This document shows positions 1 through 9,319 of a DNA stretch of 64,000 nt, in pieces; positions within the stretch are counted from its first letter, which is position 1, and each line of letters opens with the position of its first letter. Source of the stretch: Bacillus sp. CHD6a (GTDB lineage Bacteria > Bacillota > Bacilli > Bacillales > Bacillaceae_I); assembly GCF_001293645.1 (NCBI RefSeq), contig NZ_LBMD01000003.1:186001-250000 (forward strand), given 5' to 3'. The notes under the pieces were generated by a model. That model was given only the letters and a program-made list of their open reading frames with translations, ran no database searches and was not told where the DNA came from. The position numbers and the translations under genes are program-made.

Positions 1-33
1 AATATTGAACCATTCGGTCTATTGTTTTATTTA

Positions 34-1269
34 TCACCTATCTAACCCTGCCTTCTTTTCAACAAAAACATTATAGTTTATTATGGTTAATAAAGCCCAA
101 ATCCAAGGGTTCCAATATTGAGATATTACAAATAAATGTGTAATCATAACAATAAAAGAAAAAAGGTATACTAATTTAATATTTCCCCTTAGTTTGAAAA
201 TAGAAATAAATGTAATAAAAAAGATGAGGATAAAAAGAAGAAATCCTATAAATCCTACCTCAGCTAACACTTCCATATAAACACTGGTACTACCCGTACC
301 ATTCAGAATTGCTGTAATACCTGGACCGCTTCCTAAAATTGGCTTTTCCATAATTAATTCCCAAGCAAACGACCATCTATCTAACCTTGAGTCGACGGAT
401 CCAGAATTACTAAGTGTAATTTTATTTAGAATTCCTTCTAAGTAGTTAAAACCACGATTGAAGAATATAAAATAAAAACTCATTAATATTGATAGAATTG
501 TAATACTATATATAAGTACGTACTCTTTCCTTGTAAAACCTATCTTTATTTTTTTATATCCGAAGTAAAGTAGGACAATAATTAATGCTACTATCATTTC
601 GAAAAATCCAATTGCACTAAATGTTGTTAATAAAGCAAAAAGAATAATAATAAGAGATAATAGCAACTTCTTTTTATTAGGATAAAAATATTTATAATTA
701 TATACAACAAACGGCAAAAACATAAGTAGATACATTGCCATAGGTCCTGATTCTTCTGCTGTACCTCTTGCCCGATAAAGGTATTTACCCCCAAAGTTAT
801 AAATTGCAGTATATTCTTGTACTAATGGTCTATAAATAAAACGATCAAAGTCAATATATAGGAAATTTTTAGATATAAACTCCACAATAGTAAAAACAGA
901 AACAAAAATTACACCTAGCGATATATATTTAAATATTTTCTTTATTGGAGGTTTATAGAATTTTAATGATGTTTCAACTATAAAGTAGTACATAAAAAAT
1001 ATAGCAAAATATGACAACGCATGAGTAAATCCTTTGATTTGAAATCCAATAGAATAAATTTGTAGCAAAAAGCTTAGTAATAGGACTATAAAGAATCCAT
1101 ACCAGCCCAGCAATAAATTTGGTTTTATCAATTTAATTTGGTTATTTTTTAAAGTCATTATTGTTAAATTAACTAATAACAATGATGAAATCAGCATGGG
1201 TATAGGTACCCATTCATCAATGCTAAAAGCACTAATAAAACCTAAAAGAATAAAATATAAGTAAATCAT
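34..1269 (-). CDS. Wzy-type polysaccharide polymerase / O-antigen ligase family membrane protein
   Basis: A highly hydrophobic protein of about 411 residues with ten or more predicted membrane spans. A long polar stretch around residues 280-325 contains SRLDRWSFAWELIMEKPILG followed by GSGPG, the loop signature of the O-antigen ligase/Wzy family. Such proteins join lipid-linked repeat units on the outer face of the membrane. The ATG at 1269 is preferred over an upstream TTG at 1287 because GGTGG lies 7 nt before the ATG. It is the last visible gene of the polysaccharide cluster and partners the Wzx flippase at 5.9-7.3 kb. Its sequence is AT-rich like the rest of the glycosyltransferase block. 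The family is clear; the linkage made cannot be read from sequence. Confidence 0.8.
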   Translation of the reverse strand: MIYLYFILLGFISAFSIDEWVPIPMLISSLLLVNLTIMTLKNNQIKLIKPNLLLGWYGFFIVLLLSFLLQIYSIGFQIKGFTHALSYFAIFFMYYFIVETSLKFYKPPIKKIFKYISLGVIFVSVFTIVEFISKNFLYIDFDRFIYRPLVQEYTAIYNFGGKYLYRARGTAEESGPMAMYLLMFLPFVVYNYKYFYPNKKKLLLSLIIILFALLTTFSAIGFFEMIVALIIVLLYFGYKKIKIGFTRKEYVLIYSITILSILMSFYFIFFNRGFNYLEGILNKITLSNSGSVDSRLDRWSFAWELIMEKPILGSGPGITAILNGTGSTSVYMEVLAEVGFIGFLLFILIFFITFISIFKLRGNIKLVYLFSFIVMITHLFVISQYWNPWIWALLTIINYNVFVEKKAGLDR

Positions 1270-1435
1270 TCTAGTCCACCATTCCAAATTAAATTAAATA
1301 GCCTATTTTTCATCAGAGTACTTAATAATAACCCTAGCAAAAAAAATTCTCTTAATCTTGTTCTCATAAGATTCTGTGGTTGAGTAAAGTAGAATTACCT
1401 TGTACTGTTAATTAATAAATCAATACTATCTTTTC

Positions 1436-2341
1436 CTATTCACCAGCAGGTATAGCCATTAATTCCTTCTTTTCTTCTCTATTAATTATATTTACTAAAT
1501 AATCTATGAACTCTTCTCGAAGATCCTCTCTTTGAAGTGCAAACTCTACCGTTGCTTGCAGGAAACCTTGTTTATCACCTACGTCATATCTTCTTCCTTC
1601 AAATATATATGAATACATTGCTTCTTTCTGGGCTAGTACCTTCAAAGCGTCAGTAAGTTGAATTTCTCCACCTTTTCCCGGCTCAGTTTGTTCTAATATT
1701 TCAAGAATAGCCGGAGTGATTACATACCTACCTAGAATTGTTATATTAGAGGGAGCTTCTTCAACCAATGGCTTTTCTACCAATCCATTAACTTTATATA
1801 ATCTTTCTTCAATTTGCTTTTCCTCAACTACCCCATATTTATTCACACTCTCACGAGGTATTTCTTGAACACCTAAAATAGTAGTCTTATATTGCTCATA
1901 CATTTCCATCAGTTGTAGAAGGCAAGGCTTATCATTTTCAACAATATCATCACCTAACATTACCGCAAATGGCTCATTCCCTATAAAACTTTTAGCACAA
2001 TAAATAGCGTGTCCCAACCCTTTAGGTTCTTTCTGACGTATAAAGTGAATATTCACCAAATCAGATATTCTCCTAACTTCCTCTAATAAATCATATTTTC
2101 CTTTTACCTCTAATTCAAATTCTAATTCTACTGATTTATCAAAATGATCTTCAATACTTTTTTTATTTCTTCCTGTAATAATAAGGATTTCTTCAATCCC
2201 AGATTTGACTGCCTCTTCAATAATGTATTGAAGTGTAGGCTTGTCTACAATAGGTAACATTTCCTTAGGTTGTGCTTTAGTTACTGGCAGAAATCTAGTT
2301 CCAAGTCCCGCCGCTGGTATAATCGCTTTGCGCAATTGCAC
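1436..2341 (-). CDS. gtaB: UTP-glucose-1-phosphate uridylyltransferase (first of two in the cluster)
   Basis: Makes UDP-glucose from UTP and glucose-1-phosphate in the cytoplasm. The N-terminus [16 protein letters not shown] is the nucleotide-binding signature. [17 protein letters not shown] and LGDD follow in the order usual for GalU/GtaB, and a length near 300 residues is normal. The GTG at 2341 is chosen because AAAGGAG stands 8 nt before it; a GTG at 2350 would lie inside the ribosome-binding site. galE follows upstream in the operon. A second, more GC-rich paralogue lies at 16461-17354, so the cluster carries two copies. Function is secure; why two are kept is unknown. Confidence 0.93.
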   Translation of the reverse strand: MQLRKAIIPAAGLGTRFLPVTKAQPKEMLPIVDKPTLQYIIEEAVKSGIEEILIITGRNKKSIEDHFDKSVELEFELEVKGKYDLLEEVRRISDLVNIHFIRQKEPKGLGHAIYCAKSFIGNEPFAVMLGDDIVENDKPCLLQLMEMYEQYKTTILGVQEIPRESVNKYGVVEEKQIEERLYKVNGLVEKPLVEEAPSNITILGRYVITPAILEILEQTEPGKGGEIQLTDALKVLAQKEAMYSYIFEGRRYDVGDKQGFLQATVEFALQREDLREEFIDYLVNIINREEKKELMAIPAGE

Positions 2342-2358
2342 CACTAACACTCCTTTGA

Positions 2359-3348
2359 TTATTTTTCAGGATATCCTGTCGGATTATTGACATGCCACTT
2401 CCATGCATCAGTAATAATTTTCTCTAAAGAGCCAAACTTCGGGATCCAACCTAAAACATCTTTAGCTTTATCTGATGAAGCTATTAATATAGCTGGATCA
2501 CCAACTCTTCTTTCTTTTACTTCCGCAGGTATTGAATGTTTTGTAACCTGCCTTGCAACATCAATCACTTCTTTAACTGAATAACCATTTCCATTTCCAA
2601 GATTAAAAATATCACTAGATTGATTTTCCCTTAAATATTGCAAAGACAAATGATGAGCTGACGCAAGATCCATTACATGTATATAATCCCTAATACAAGT
2701 CCCATCTAATGTAGGGTAGTCATCACCGAAGATGAAAACCTTATCCCTCTTTCCTAGTGGTACTTGTAATATTAATGGAATAAGATGCGTCTCAGGATTA
2801 TGATCTTCTCCAACCATACCAGTTTCATCTGCTCCTGCAGCATTAAAGTATCTAAGAGAAACATATCTAATACCATACCCTCTCTCAAACCATTTCATCA
2901 TTTTTTCCATGGCAAGTTTTGTTTCTCCATAAGTATTAGTAGGATTAGTTTCATCATCTTCTAGTATTGGAATATTCGTAGGTTCGCCATAAGTAGCTGC
3001 AGTAGAGGAGAATACAATTTTATTTACATTGTTATTCTTCATTACATTTAGAAGGCACATCATCCCATAAACATTATTATGGTAATATTCATAAGGGTTT
3101 TGCATACTCTCTCCTACTAAAGAATTGGCTGCAAAGTGAATAACAGCCTCAATATCATGAGTCTTAAATACCTTATCTAAAGCTTTCATATCTCTAAGGT
3201 CAATTTGATAGAAGTATTCTACATCAACAGAATCTTTATGACCACTTTGCAAGTTATCAACAACAACTACATCTTCACTTTGTTCTATAAAAAATTTAAC
3301 TGTATGAGATCCAATGTATCCCGCACCACCAGTTATCAAAATTGACAT
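2359..3348 (-). CDS. galE: UDP-glucose 4-epimerase
   Basis: Interconverts UDP-glucose and UDP-galactose using bound NAD. The sequence opens MSILITGGAGYIGSHT, the GxxGxxG dinucleotide fold. The catalytic pair is Y140 and K144 in TYGETK, with SSTAATYG just before it. RDYIHVMDLA and NLGNGNGYSV are family motifs, and about 329 residues is typical. The ATG at 3348 is the natural start. AAGGAG lies only 2 nt before it, but GGTGG at about 12 nt may contribute; a GTG at 3363 has no ribosome-binding site. It supplies galactose units to the polymer made by this cluster. Confidence 0.93.
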   Translation of the reverse strand: MSILITGGAGYIGSHTVKFFIEQSEDVVVVDNLQSGHKDSVDVEYFYQIDLRDMKALDKVFKTHDIEAVIHFAANSLVGESMQNPYEYYHNNVYGMMCLLNVMKNNNVNKIVFSSTAATYGEPTNIPILEDDETNPTNTYGETKLAMEKMMKWFERGYGIRYVSLRYFNAAGADETGMVGEDHNPETHLIPLILQVPLGKRDKVFIFGDDYPTLDGTCIRDYIHVMDLASAHHLSLQYLRENQSSDIFNLGNGNGYSVKEVIDVARQVTKHSIPAEVKERRVGDPAILIASSDKAKDVLGWIPKFGSLEKIITDAWKWHVNNPTGYPEK

Positions 3349-3385
3349 TACTCCTTGCACCACCTAATAAAAAATAACAAAAAAA

Positions 3386-4417
3386 CTACCGATTTCTATA
3401 TTTATAATAATCTACATACCAATCGGCGAACTTCTGTAATCCATCTTCAATTGAAGTCTCCGGCTTAAACCCAATTGCTTTCTGTAATCGCTCAGTTAAA
3501 GCATAAGTAGCTGGTACATCACCTGGCTTAATTGGTTCAAAGATCTTTTCAAATTGTACTTCTTTTCCTAGAGATTTGGCTAAAGCCTTTTCTAACGTTT
3601 CAATAAATATCATCAACTTCTCTGGGCTATTGTTTCCAATATTATAGACTTTATGTTGTACGTCACTTCCAGGTGGATTATTTAATAACCTTTCAATCCC
3701 CTCAACGATGTCATCTATATAAGTAAAATCACGGTAAAGGTCATTTTCAAAATCCCCATTATTAAATATCTTAATTGGTTCTTCTGCAAAATATTTATTT
3801 GCAAATCCAAAATAAGCCATATCTGGTCGGCCCATTGGGCCGTATACAGTAAAGAATCGAAGTCCTGTAGCTGGAATCTTATAAAGATGACTATACGTAT
3901 GTGCCATCAATTCATTTGATTTCTTAGTAGAAGCATATAGTGATACTGGATTGTCTACAAAGTCCGTTTCTTCAAATGGGACTTTTTTATTTGCTCCGTA
4001 AACTGAACTAGATGATGCATAAACAAGATGATCGACTGGATTGTGTCTACAAGCTTCAAGAATGTTGTAAAAGCCTATTATATTACTTTGGATATACACA
4101 TCGGGATTTTCTATAGAATAGCGTACACCAGCTTGAGCAGCTAGATTTACAACAATATCAGGCTTGTACTCTTCAAAGATATTCATGACCATTTCTTTGT
4201 TAGAGATATCACCTTTAATAAAGGTAAACCTCTCATATGGCTCCAGCAAATTCAATCTAGCATATTTAAGATTTACATCATAGTAATCATTGATATTATC
4301 AACACCAATTACTTTACAGCCCTGTTCTAATAATTTTCTAGACAGATAATAACCAATAAATCCTGCTGCTCCGGTAACTAGGTATGTTTTACTTGCATTA
4401 TGAGGTTTGTGATTCAA
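3386..4417 (-). CDS. UDP-glucuronate 4-epimerase-like SDR enzyme
   Basis: An extended short-chain dehydrogenase that most resembles enzymes converting UDP-glucuronate to UDP-galacturonate (CapI/LspL/GAE group). TGAAGFIGYY occupies residues 15-24, NLAAQAGVRYSIENP marks this subgroup, and the catalytic pair is Y161 and K165 in YASTK. RFFTVYGPMGRPDMA is also characteristic. It starts at a TTG with AAGGAG 10 nt upstream. It overlaps the end of ugd, whose product UDP-glucuronate is the expected substrate, by 20 nt. That coupling supports the substrate call. A UDP-glucose or UDP-GlcNAc epimerase is less likely. Confidence 0.82.
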   Translation of the reverse strand: MNHKPHNASKTYLVTGAAGFIGYYLSRKLLEQGCKVIGVDNINDYYDVNLKYARLNLLEPYERFTFIKGDISNKEMVMNIFEEYKPDIVVNLAAQAGVRYSIENPDVYIQSNIIGFYNILEACRHNPVDHLVYASSSSVYGANKKVPFEETDFVDNPVSLYASTKKSNELMAHTYSHLYKIPATGLRFFTVYGPMGRPDMAYFGFANKYFAEEPIKIFNNGDFENDLYRDFTYIDDIVEGIERLLNNPPGSDVQHKVYNIGNNSPEKLMIFIETLEKALAKSLGKEVQFEKIFEPIKPGDVPATYALTERLQKAIGFKPETSIEDGLQKFADWYVDYYKYRNR

Positions 4418-5768
4418 GGTTTATCGACTCCTTCGACCCTTCTCTACTTGTTGATCTTCTACCGATTGAGTGGTACTCCACTCCTGCTTTTTCCATATCT
4501 TCTACCTTGTACATGTTTCTTCCATCATATACCAAGGGGGTTCTCATCAACTTTTTATACTTTTTAGGTGCTACCACTTTCACTTCTCCCCATTCAGTAA
4601 AGATGAAGCAGACATTTGCATCTTCTAAAGCATGTTCGATATTCGAAACATATGTGATGCTTCCTTTGGCATTCTTCCCTTCCGTATAAAGCTTAGCAAA
4701 ATTTCCAGCTCCGACAGGGTCGTACGCATAGATATCTGCACCTTGTTCCAATAATAATGGCACATTTTCAAGAGATGCCGCTTCTCTTAAATCATCTGTT
4801 CCAGGTTTGAAGGTTAACCCTAGTACAGCCACTTTAAGGCCATTAAAAGTAATTAGCCTTTTACTAGCTTTCTTATATAGAATAGTTTTCTGATCTTTGT
4901 TTACATCAATAGCGGCTTTAACTGTTTTAAGCTCGTATCCATTCTGTTTTGCAATATACTCCAAAGCCTTTGTATCCTTCGGAAAACATGAACCCCCAAA
5001 ACCTATTCCAGCGTTTAAAAATTTACTTCCAATTCGTTCATCAAAGCTCATCCCTTTTGCAACGTCCTGAATATCTGCACCCACTAATTCACAAAGGTTA
5101 GCAATATCATTCATATAGGAAATTTTTAGAGCAAGGAAGTCATTCGATGCATACTTGATCATTTCAGCCGATCTTCTATTCACTGAAACAATTGGTAATT
5201 GAAATGGCCTATAAATTTTCATAAGTAAATCTTCAGCCCATTTACTTTCAGTTCCAATAATTATTCTTTCCGCATTTAATGTGTCATGGACTGCAGATCC
5301 TTGCGCCAAGAATTCAGGATTAGATGCCACTTCTACCTTTACATCATTAACTAAAAAGTCTTGTATAAACTGTTCTACTTTATCATTTGTACCAACTGGA
5401 ACTGTAGATTTTACAACTACAAGACAGTCTTTTTCTACTGATTCGGCAATTTGCCTAGCAACAGTTGCAATATGTGATAAATTTGCAGAACCATCTGGTT
5501 GCTCTGGGGTACCCACACCGATAAATATAGCATCTGCATCCTTATATGCTGTTCGATAATCTGTTGTGTAATCAATTCTCCCTGCAGCATAATTCTTCTG
5601 CATCAATTCTTCTAAGTGTGTTTCGTAAATTGGTGAAACCCCAGATTTCATTATATTAACTTTTTTTTCATCAATATCAACACATGTTACTTGATGGCAT
5701 ACCTCAGCAAAACAAACTCCTGCTACCAAGCCGACATATCCTGTTCCAGCTACTGCTATTTTATACAT
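4398..5768 (-). CDS. ugd: UDP-glucose 6-dehydrogenase
   Basis: Oxidises UDP-glucose to UDP-glucuronate in two NAD-dependent steps. The N-terminus MYKIAVAGTGYVGLVAGVCF is the NAD-binding fold. The active-site cysteine is C261 in GFGGSCFPKDTKAL, and the conserved lysine is K206 in EMIKYASNDFLALK. The C-terminal domain carries LGLTFKPGTDDLREA. At 456 residues it is of normal length, with a slightly extended polar tail. It overlaps the downstream 4-epimerase gene. The product gives the polymer negative charge, either as GlcA or, after epimerisation, GalA. Confidence 0.95.
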   Translation of the reverse strand: MYKIAVAGTGYVGLVAGVCFAEVCHQVTCVDIDEKKVNIMKSGVSPIYETHLEELMQKNYAAGRIDYTTDYRTAYKDADAIFIGVGTPEQPDGSANLSHIATVARQIAESVEKDCLVVVKSTVPVGTNDKVEQFIQDFLVNDVKVEVASNPEFLAQGSAVHDTLNAERIIIGTESKWAEDLLMKIYRPFQLPIVSVNRRSAEMIKYASNDFLALKISYMNDIANLCELVGADIQDVAKGMSFDERIGSKFLNAGIGFGGSCFPKDTKALEYIAKQNGYELKTVKAAIDVNKDQKTILYKKASKRLITFNGLKVAVLGLTFKPGTDDLREAASLENVPLLLEQGADIYAYDPVGAGNFAKLYTEGKNAKGSITYVSNIEHALEDANVCFIFTEWGEVKVVAPKKYKKLMRTPLVYDGRNMYKVEDMEKAGVEYHSIGRRSTSREGSKESINLESQTS

Positions 5769-5919
5769 AGTTACGCCTGCCTTTTTATTTTAATATTTCT
5801 TAATTGAATAATCATCTCACTAGTTACTATAGGAATGTCTCATAAAAAAGTGCTACTATTTAAATCAATAAGCCTTTATTAGAAACATCTACTCAAAAAA
5901 TCCAAAAAAAGAAAATAAA

Positions 5920-7341
5920 CTAGTTTTTAAATTTTAAATGGAATAATGTCCTTATTAGATATTTTAATTTATTCCAATTTATTAATAAGAATATAAAATA
6001 TACTAAAGAAAATACTAGAAAAGATTCTTGCACATTTAAATACCAAAAACTAATAATAAATGAAGAAGCAACTCCTATCTCAAGAATTAAATCCTTGATT
6101 ACACTAATCCCCATTAATTTCGATAGATAAAGTTCTGCAATAATGCTTCTAATAGCTATTGATAAAACTAAGAAAATAATAATAGAATATAAATTCCCAA
6201 TAACATATGCGCCAACTACACTAAGTATAATACTTATAATCATTGTAAAAATATTAATGAGTAGTAATAATCTTTCTTTCCTAAGAACTTTAAAAAATGT
6301 GCTACATAGCATTTGCATTTTTCCGTCAAATGTACAAATAGGTAGCAATAATGCCCAATAAATAAAACTATCTTTGTATTGAGGTAACCAAAAGTTCAGT
6401 AAGTAAATCATAGGGTAATATAGCAAAAAAACCACAGGAAAAAACAAACTTAGTCCTATTCTTGAAACATTATATACATAATTTAAACTATCCTCTTTTA
6501 TTTGTCTCAATGTAGGAAATAGTACTATGCTAATTTGATTAATAAAAAGTAAGAAGAAAGTTGTTAATGATAATGCGAATGAAAACATACCAAATTCAGT
6601 AATTCCCCATTTTCTATCAATAATAAAACGCACATTGCCTAATACAAGCATACTTGCAATATTTGAAAACATTAGATTAATTCCTACAGCTATATTCTTC
6701 CACATTTCTTTTAGTGCGCCAGTAATATTTCTAAATGAGGAATAAATTATTTCTTTACCTACTATAGTCAGGTAAAATAACGATACTACTTTACTTAAAA
6801 AGAACAATATTACATAAATTCTAAAATCTGCCGAGTTAAATAATAATAATACTAAAACAAAAATAATAAAAATTATTCGATCAATAATTACCGAAATTGA
6901 GTAATTTTTGGTCTTATTCACTGCCTGAAAAATAAAACCTAAAAACCCTACTGCATTATAAACTATTAAATATAATGCTGACATGATAAGCACAAAAAGT
7001 CTTTTAGAGTCTTCAATAAATATAAGACTAAATATAATAATAAGAATAGATATAAAGGCATTAATTACTGTCGCAACCTTAAATTGTGTACCCAGTAAAG
7101 AAAAATCAAGGTTTTTATAATTCGATCCACCTATTCGTAAGTAAATACCATCATTAAGACCAAAATAAAAAAAGCCTACATAGCTAGAGTAAAATAAAAA
7201 CAACTGCCAATAACTGTATTCTTCAACACCTAAAAGCTTAGGCACTATCAAACTCATTAAAACACTTAGGCAGAGAGAGATTCCTTGAGCTAAAAATGCA
7301 TAAAATATATTTTTCAAAAAGATACTTCCGCGCTCTTCCAT
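5920..7341 (-). CDS. Wzx-type oligosaccharide flippase
   Basis: A membrane protein of about 473 residues with roughly 12-14 hydrophobic segments and very few charged residues, typical of the MOP exporter superfamily. The opening segment FLKNIFYAFLAQGISLCLSV and the motif VPKLLGVEEYSYWQLF match polysaccharide flippases. It would move the undecaprenyl-linked repeat unit across the membrane for the Wzy polymerase at the end of the cluster. The third-codon ATG at 7341 has GGAAGGG at good spacing; the first ATG at 7347 sits too close. It is AT-rich like the glycosyltransferases around it. Confidence 0.85.
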   Translation of the reverse strand: MEERGSIFLKNIFYAFLAQGISLCLSVLMSLIVPKLLGVEEYSYWQLFLFYSSYVGFFYFGLNDGIYLRIGGSNYKNLDFSLLGTQFKVATVINAFISILIIIFSLIFIEDSKRLFVLIMSALYLIVYNAVGFLGFIFQAVNKTKNYSISVIIDRIIFIIFVLVLLLFNSADFRIYVILFFLSKVVSLFYLTIVGKEIIYSSFRNITGALKEMWKNIAVGINLMFSNIASMLVLGNVRFIIDRKWGITEFGMFSFALSLTTFFLLFINQISIVLFPTLRQIKEDSLNYVYNVSRIGLSLFFPVVFLLYYPMIYLLNFWLPQYKDSFIYWALLLPICTFDGKMQMLCSTFFKVLRKERLLLLINIFTMIISIILSVVGAYVIGNLYSIIIFLVLSIAIRSIIAELYLSKLMGISVIKDLILEIGVASSFIISFWYLNVQESFLVFSLVYFIFLLINWNKLKYLIRTLFHLKFKN

Positions 7342-7435
7342 CAACATACCCTTCCCACATAAGTTAGTTTTTCACTTTTAACTACAAGGTTCTTTATACA
7401 ATCTAACAACATATTTAATCTATTACTCACCTTGT

Positions 7436-8290
7436 TTATAGATTATAATGTGGGTATAAGTATTTATGATTCAACATCCAGTTGTAAAGTTCATAAATCA
7501 TCCTATCATAGTCTGGAACTTCATAATTAAAGTCAAAATTAGTACGAATAAGTGATTTATCTAAAGTAACCTTATCACAAGGATTTATGACTATTTCATT
7601 ATCTCTCAAATAATGATTAAATAATTTTAGCAATTCATACTTGTTAATTGATTCTTGATAAACCATATTAAAAAGACCGTGTACCTTTTCTTTAGCTGCA
7701 GCTTCCATTACTTTTGCTAATTCAAGCGTAGTAACACCAGTCCAGATTGCATTCGCGTAACCATAAACTGAGCCATTTTGTTTCATAAACCAATTAAGTA
7801 ACCCTATTCCATTGTAATTTGTATCTGGACCAACAATCGAATTTCGAAAAGTAATATTTTTATTGTCCTCGAGTTCCCCTAGAGCCTTACTTCTATCATA
7901 AAATGTTTTACCATCCCTAAAGGATGTCTCTGTGTAACCTCCTCTTTCTCCAGAAAAAACGCAATCTGTACTCATCTGAATAATTTGGGTATCCAAATCA
8001 CTTGTTATATCAGCTAGAAAATGCGGTAAGTAACTATTTAAGAAAACTGCAGTTTGGGGCTCATCCTCAGCAAATTTATTAAGTATACCTATGGAGTTTA
8101 TGACAGCATCAAATTTACCATTTCTTATAATATCTGTAAGATTATATGTATCTTTTGCGTCCCCTTCTATTGATTTTACATATTTAACTTTGTTTCGACT
8201 GAACCCAACTACTTCATATCCTCTTTCCTGCAGATAAATAGAGATAATATGACCAGCCATCCCTGTTGCCCCAAGTACCAAAAATTTCAT
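7436..8290 (-). CDS. RmlD-like NAD(P)-dependent sugar reductase
   Basis: A 284-residue SDR of the RmlD group: MKFLVLGATGMAGHI at the N-terminus, STDCVFSGERGGYTE, and the catalytic pair Y131/K135 in YDRSKALGE. It starts with an ATGA overlap on the CapE-type gene and a strong GGGAGGAG site 6 nt before the ATG at 8290. CapF/FnlB enzymes of the UDP-FucNAc route are longer and carry a C-terminal cupin domain, which is absent here. The better analogy is WbvR, which reduces the CapE/WbvB product to UDP-N-acetyl-L-rhamnosamine. The substrate is inferred from context. Confidence 0.75.
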   Translation of the reverse strand: MKFLVLGATGMAGHIISIYLQERGYEVVGFSRNKVKYVKSIEGDAKDTYNLTDIIRNGKFDAVINSIGILNKFAEDEPQTAVFLNSYLPHFLADITSDLDTQIIQMSTDCVFSGERGGYTETSFRDGKTFYDRSKALGELEDNKNITFRNSIVGPDTNYNGIGLLNWFMKQNGSVYGYANAIWTGVTTLELAKVMEAAAKEKVHGLFNMVYQESINKYELLKLFNHYLRDNEIVINPCDKVTLDKSLIRTNFDFNYEVPDYDRMIYELYNWMLNHKYLYPHYNL

Positions 8291-9315
8291 CGATTCTCCT
8301 CCCATCTAGCTATTTCATCTCTAATATATTCTAATGAAAGGAGCTTTTCTTTAATCTCTTCAACGGACAGTATTTTTGTGTTGTTCGAATTATATTCATC
8401 AGTTAAGGATATTTTTGTAGAACCTTGTTCTAGGTATTTCTCATAATTTAACTCTCTATTATCTGCCGGTATTCTATAAAAACTTCCCATGTCAATTGAT
8501 TTAGCAGCTTCTTCCTTTGTCATCAACACTTCATATAATTTTTCACCATGACGAGTTCCCATTATCTTTATTTCATTATTTACATTAAACAACTCTTTCA
8601 ATGCTTGTGCTAAATCTCCAATATAACATGAGGGTGACTTCTGAATCATTATATCCCCTGCTTCAGCTTGCTTAAAGGCATATAACACAAGATCAACGGC
8701 TTCATCTAAACTCATTATATATCTTGTCATATTTGGATCAGTAACAGTAAGTGGTTGCCCATTTATAATTTGATTAATGAACAACGGAATAACCGAACCT
8801 CGTGAACCCATTACATTTCCATAACGAGTCCCACATATTAAAGTATTATCAGGCGATACAGTTCTACTTTTCGCAACAAATACTTTTTCCATCATTGCTT
8901 TTGACGTACCCATAGCATTGACTGGATATGCTGCCTTATCAGTAGACAAGCAAATTACTTTTTTAACTTCACTTTCTATACAAGCTGTAAGTACGTTATC
9001 AGTACCAATAATATTTGTTTTTACGGCTTCCAAAGGAAAGAATTCACAGGAGGGAACCTGCTTTAAAGCTGCTGCATGGAAGACATAATCTACGCCATGC
9101 ATCGCATTTTTTATAGACTGAAGATCTCTTACATCTCCGATATAAAACTTTATCTTATCACTTTTATAATGATGTCTCATATCATCTTGCTTTTTTTCAT
9201 CTCGCGAAAAAATTCTAATTTCTTTTATATCTGTTTTAAGAAACGAATTAAGAACTGTATTCCCAAAGGAACCAGTACCACCAGTGATTAATAATGTTTT
9301 GTTTTTAAATCGCAT
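8287..9315 (-). CDS. capE: UDP-N-acetylglucosamine 4,6-dehydratase / 5-epimerase (CapE/FnlA type)
   Basis: First enzyme for UDP-N-acetyl-L-sugars: it dehydrates UDP-GlcNAc at C4-C6 and inverts C5. The 342-residue protein has TGGTGSFG at 11-18 and AAALKQVPSCEFFP. Its active site reads MGTSK (M135-K139), the Met-x-x-x-Lys arrangement of CapE and its relatives in place of Tyr-x-x-x-Lys. The ATG at 9315 has GGAGG 9 nt upstream, and the preceding glycosyltransferase ends 4 nt away. It overlaps the reductase gene by ATGA, so the two steps are probably co-translated. No CapG/FnlC 2-epimerase is visible in the window. Confidence 0.88.
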   Translation of the reverse strand: MRFKNKTLLITGGTGSFGNTVLNSFLKTDIKEIRIFSRDEKKQDDMRHHYKSDKIKFYIGDVRDLQSIKNAMHGVDYVFHAAALKQVPSCEFFPLEAVKTNIIGTDNVLTACIESEVKKVICLSTDKAAYPVNAMGTSKAMMEKVFVAKSRTVSPDNTLICGTRYGNVMGSRGSVIPLFINQIINGQPLTVTDPNMTRYIMSLDEAVDLVLYAFKQAEAGDIMIQKSPSCYIGDLAQALKELFNVNNEIKIMGTRHGEKLYEVLMTKEEAAKSIDMGSFYRIPADNRELNYEKYLEQGSTKISLTDEYNSNNTKILSVEEIKEKLLSLEYIRDEIARWEENR

Positions 9316-9319
9316 ATTA

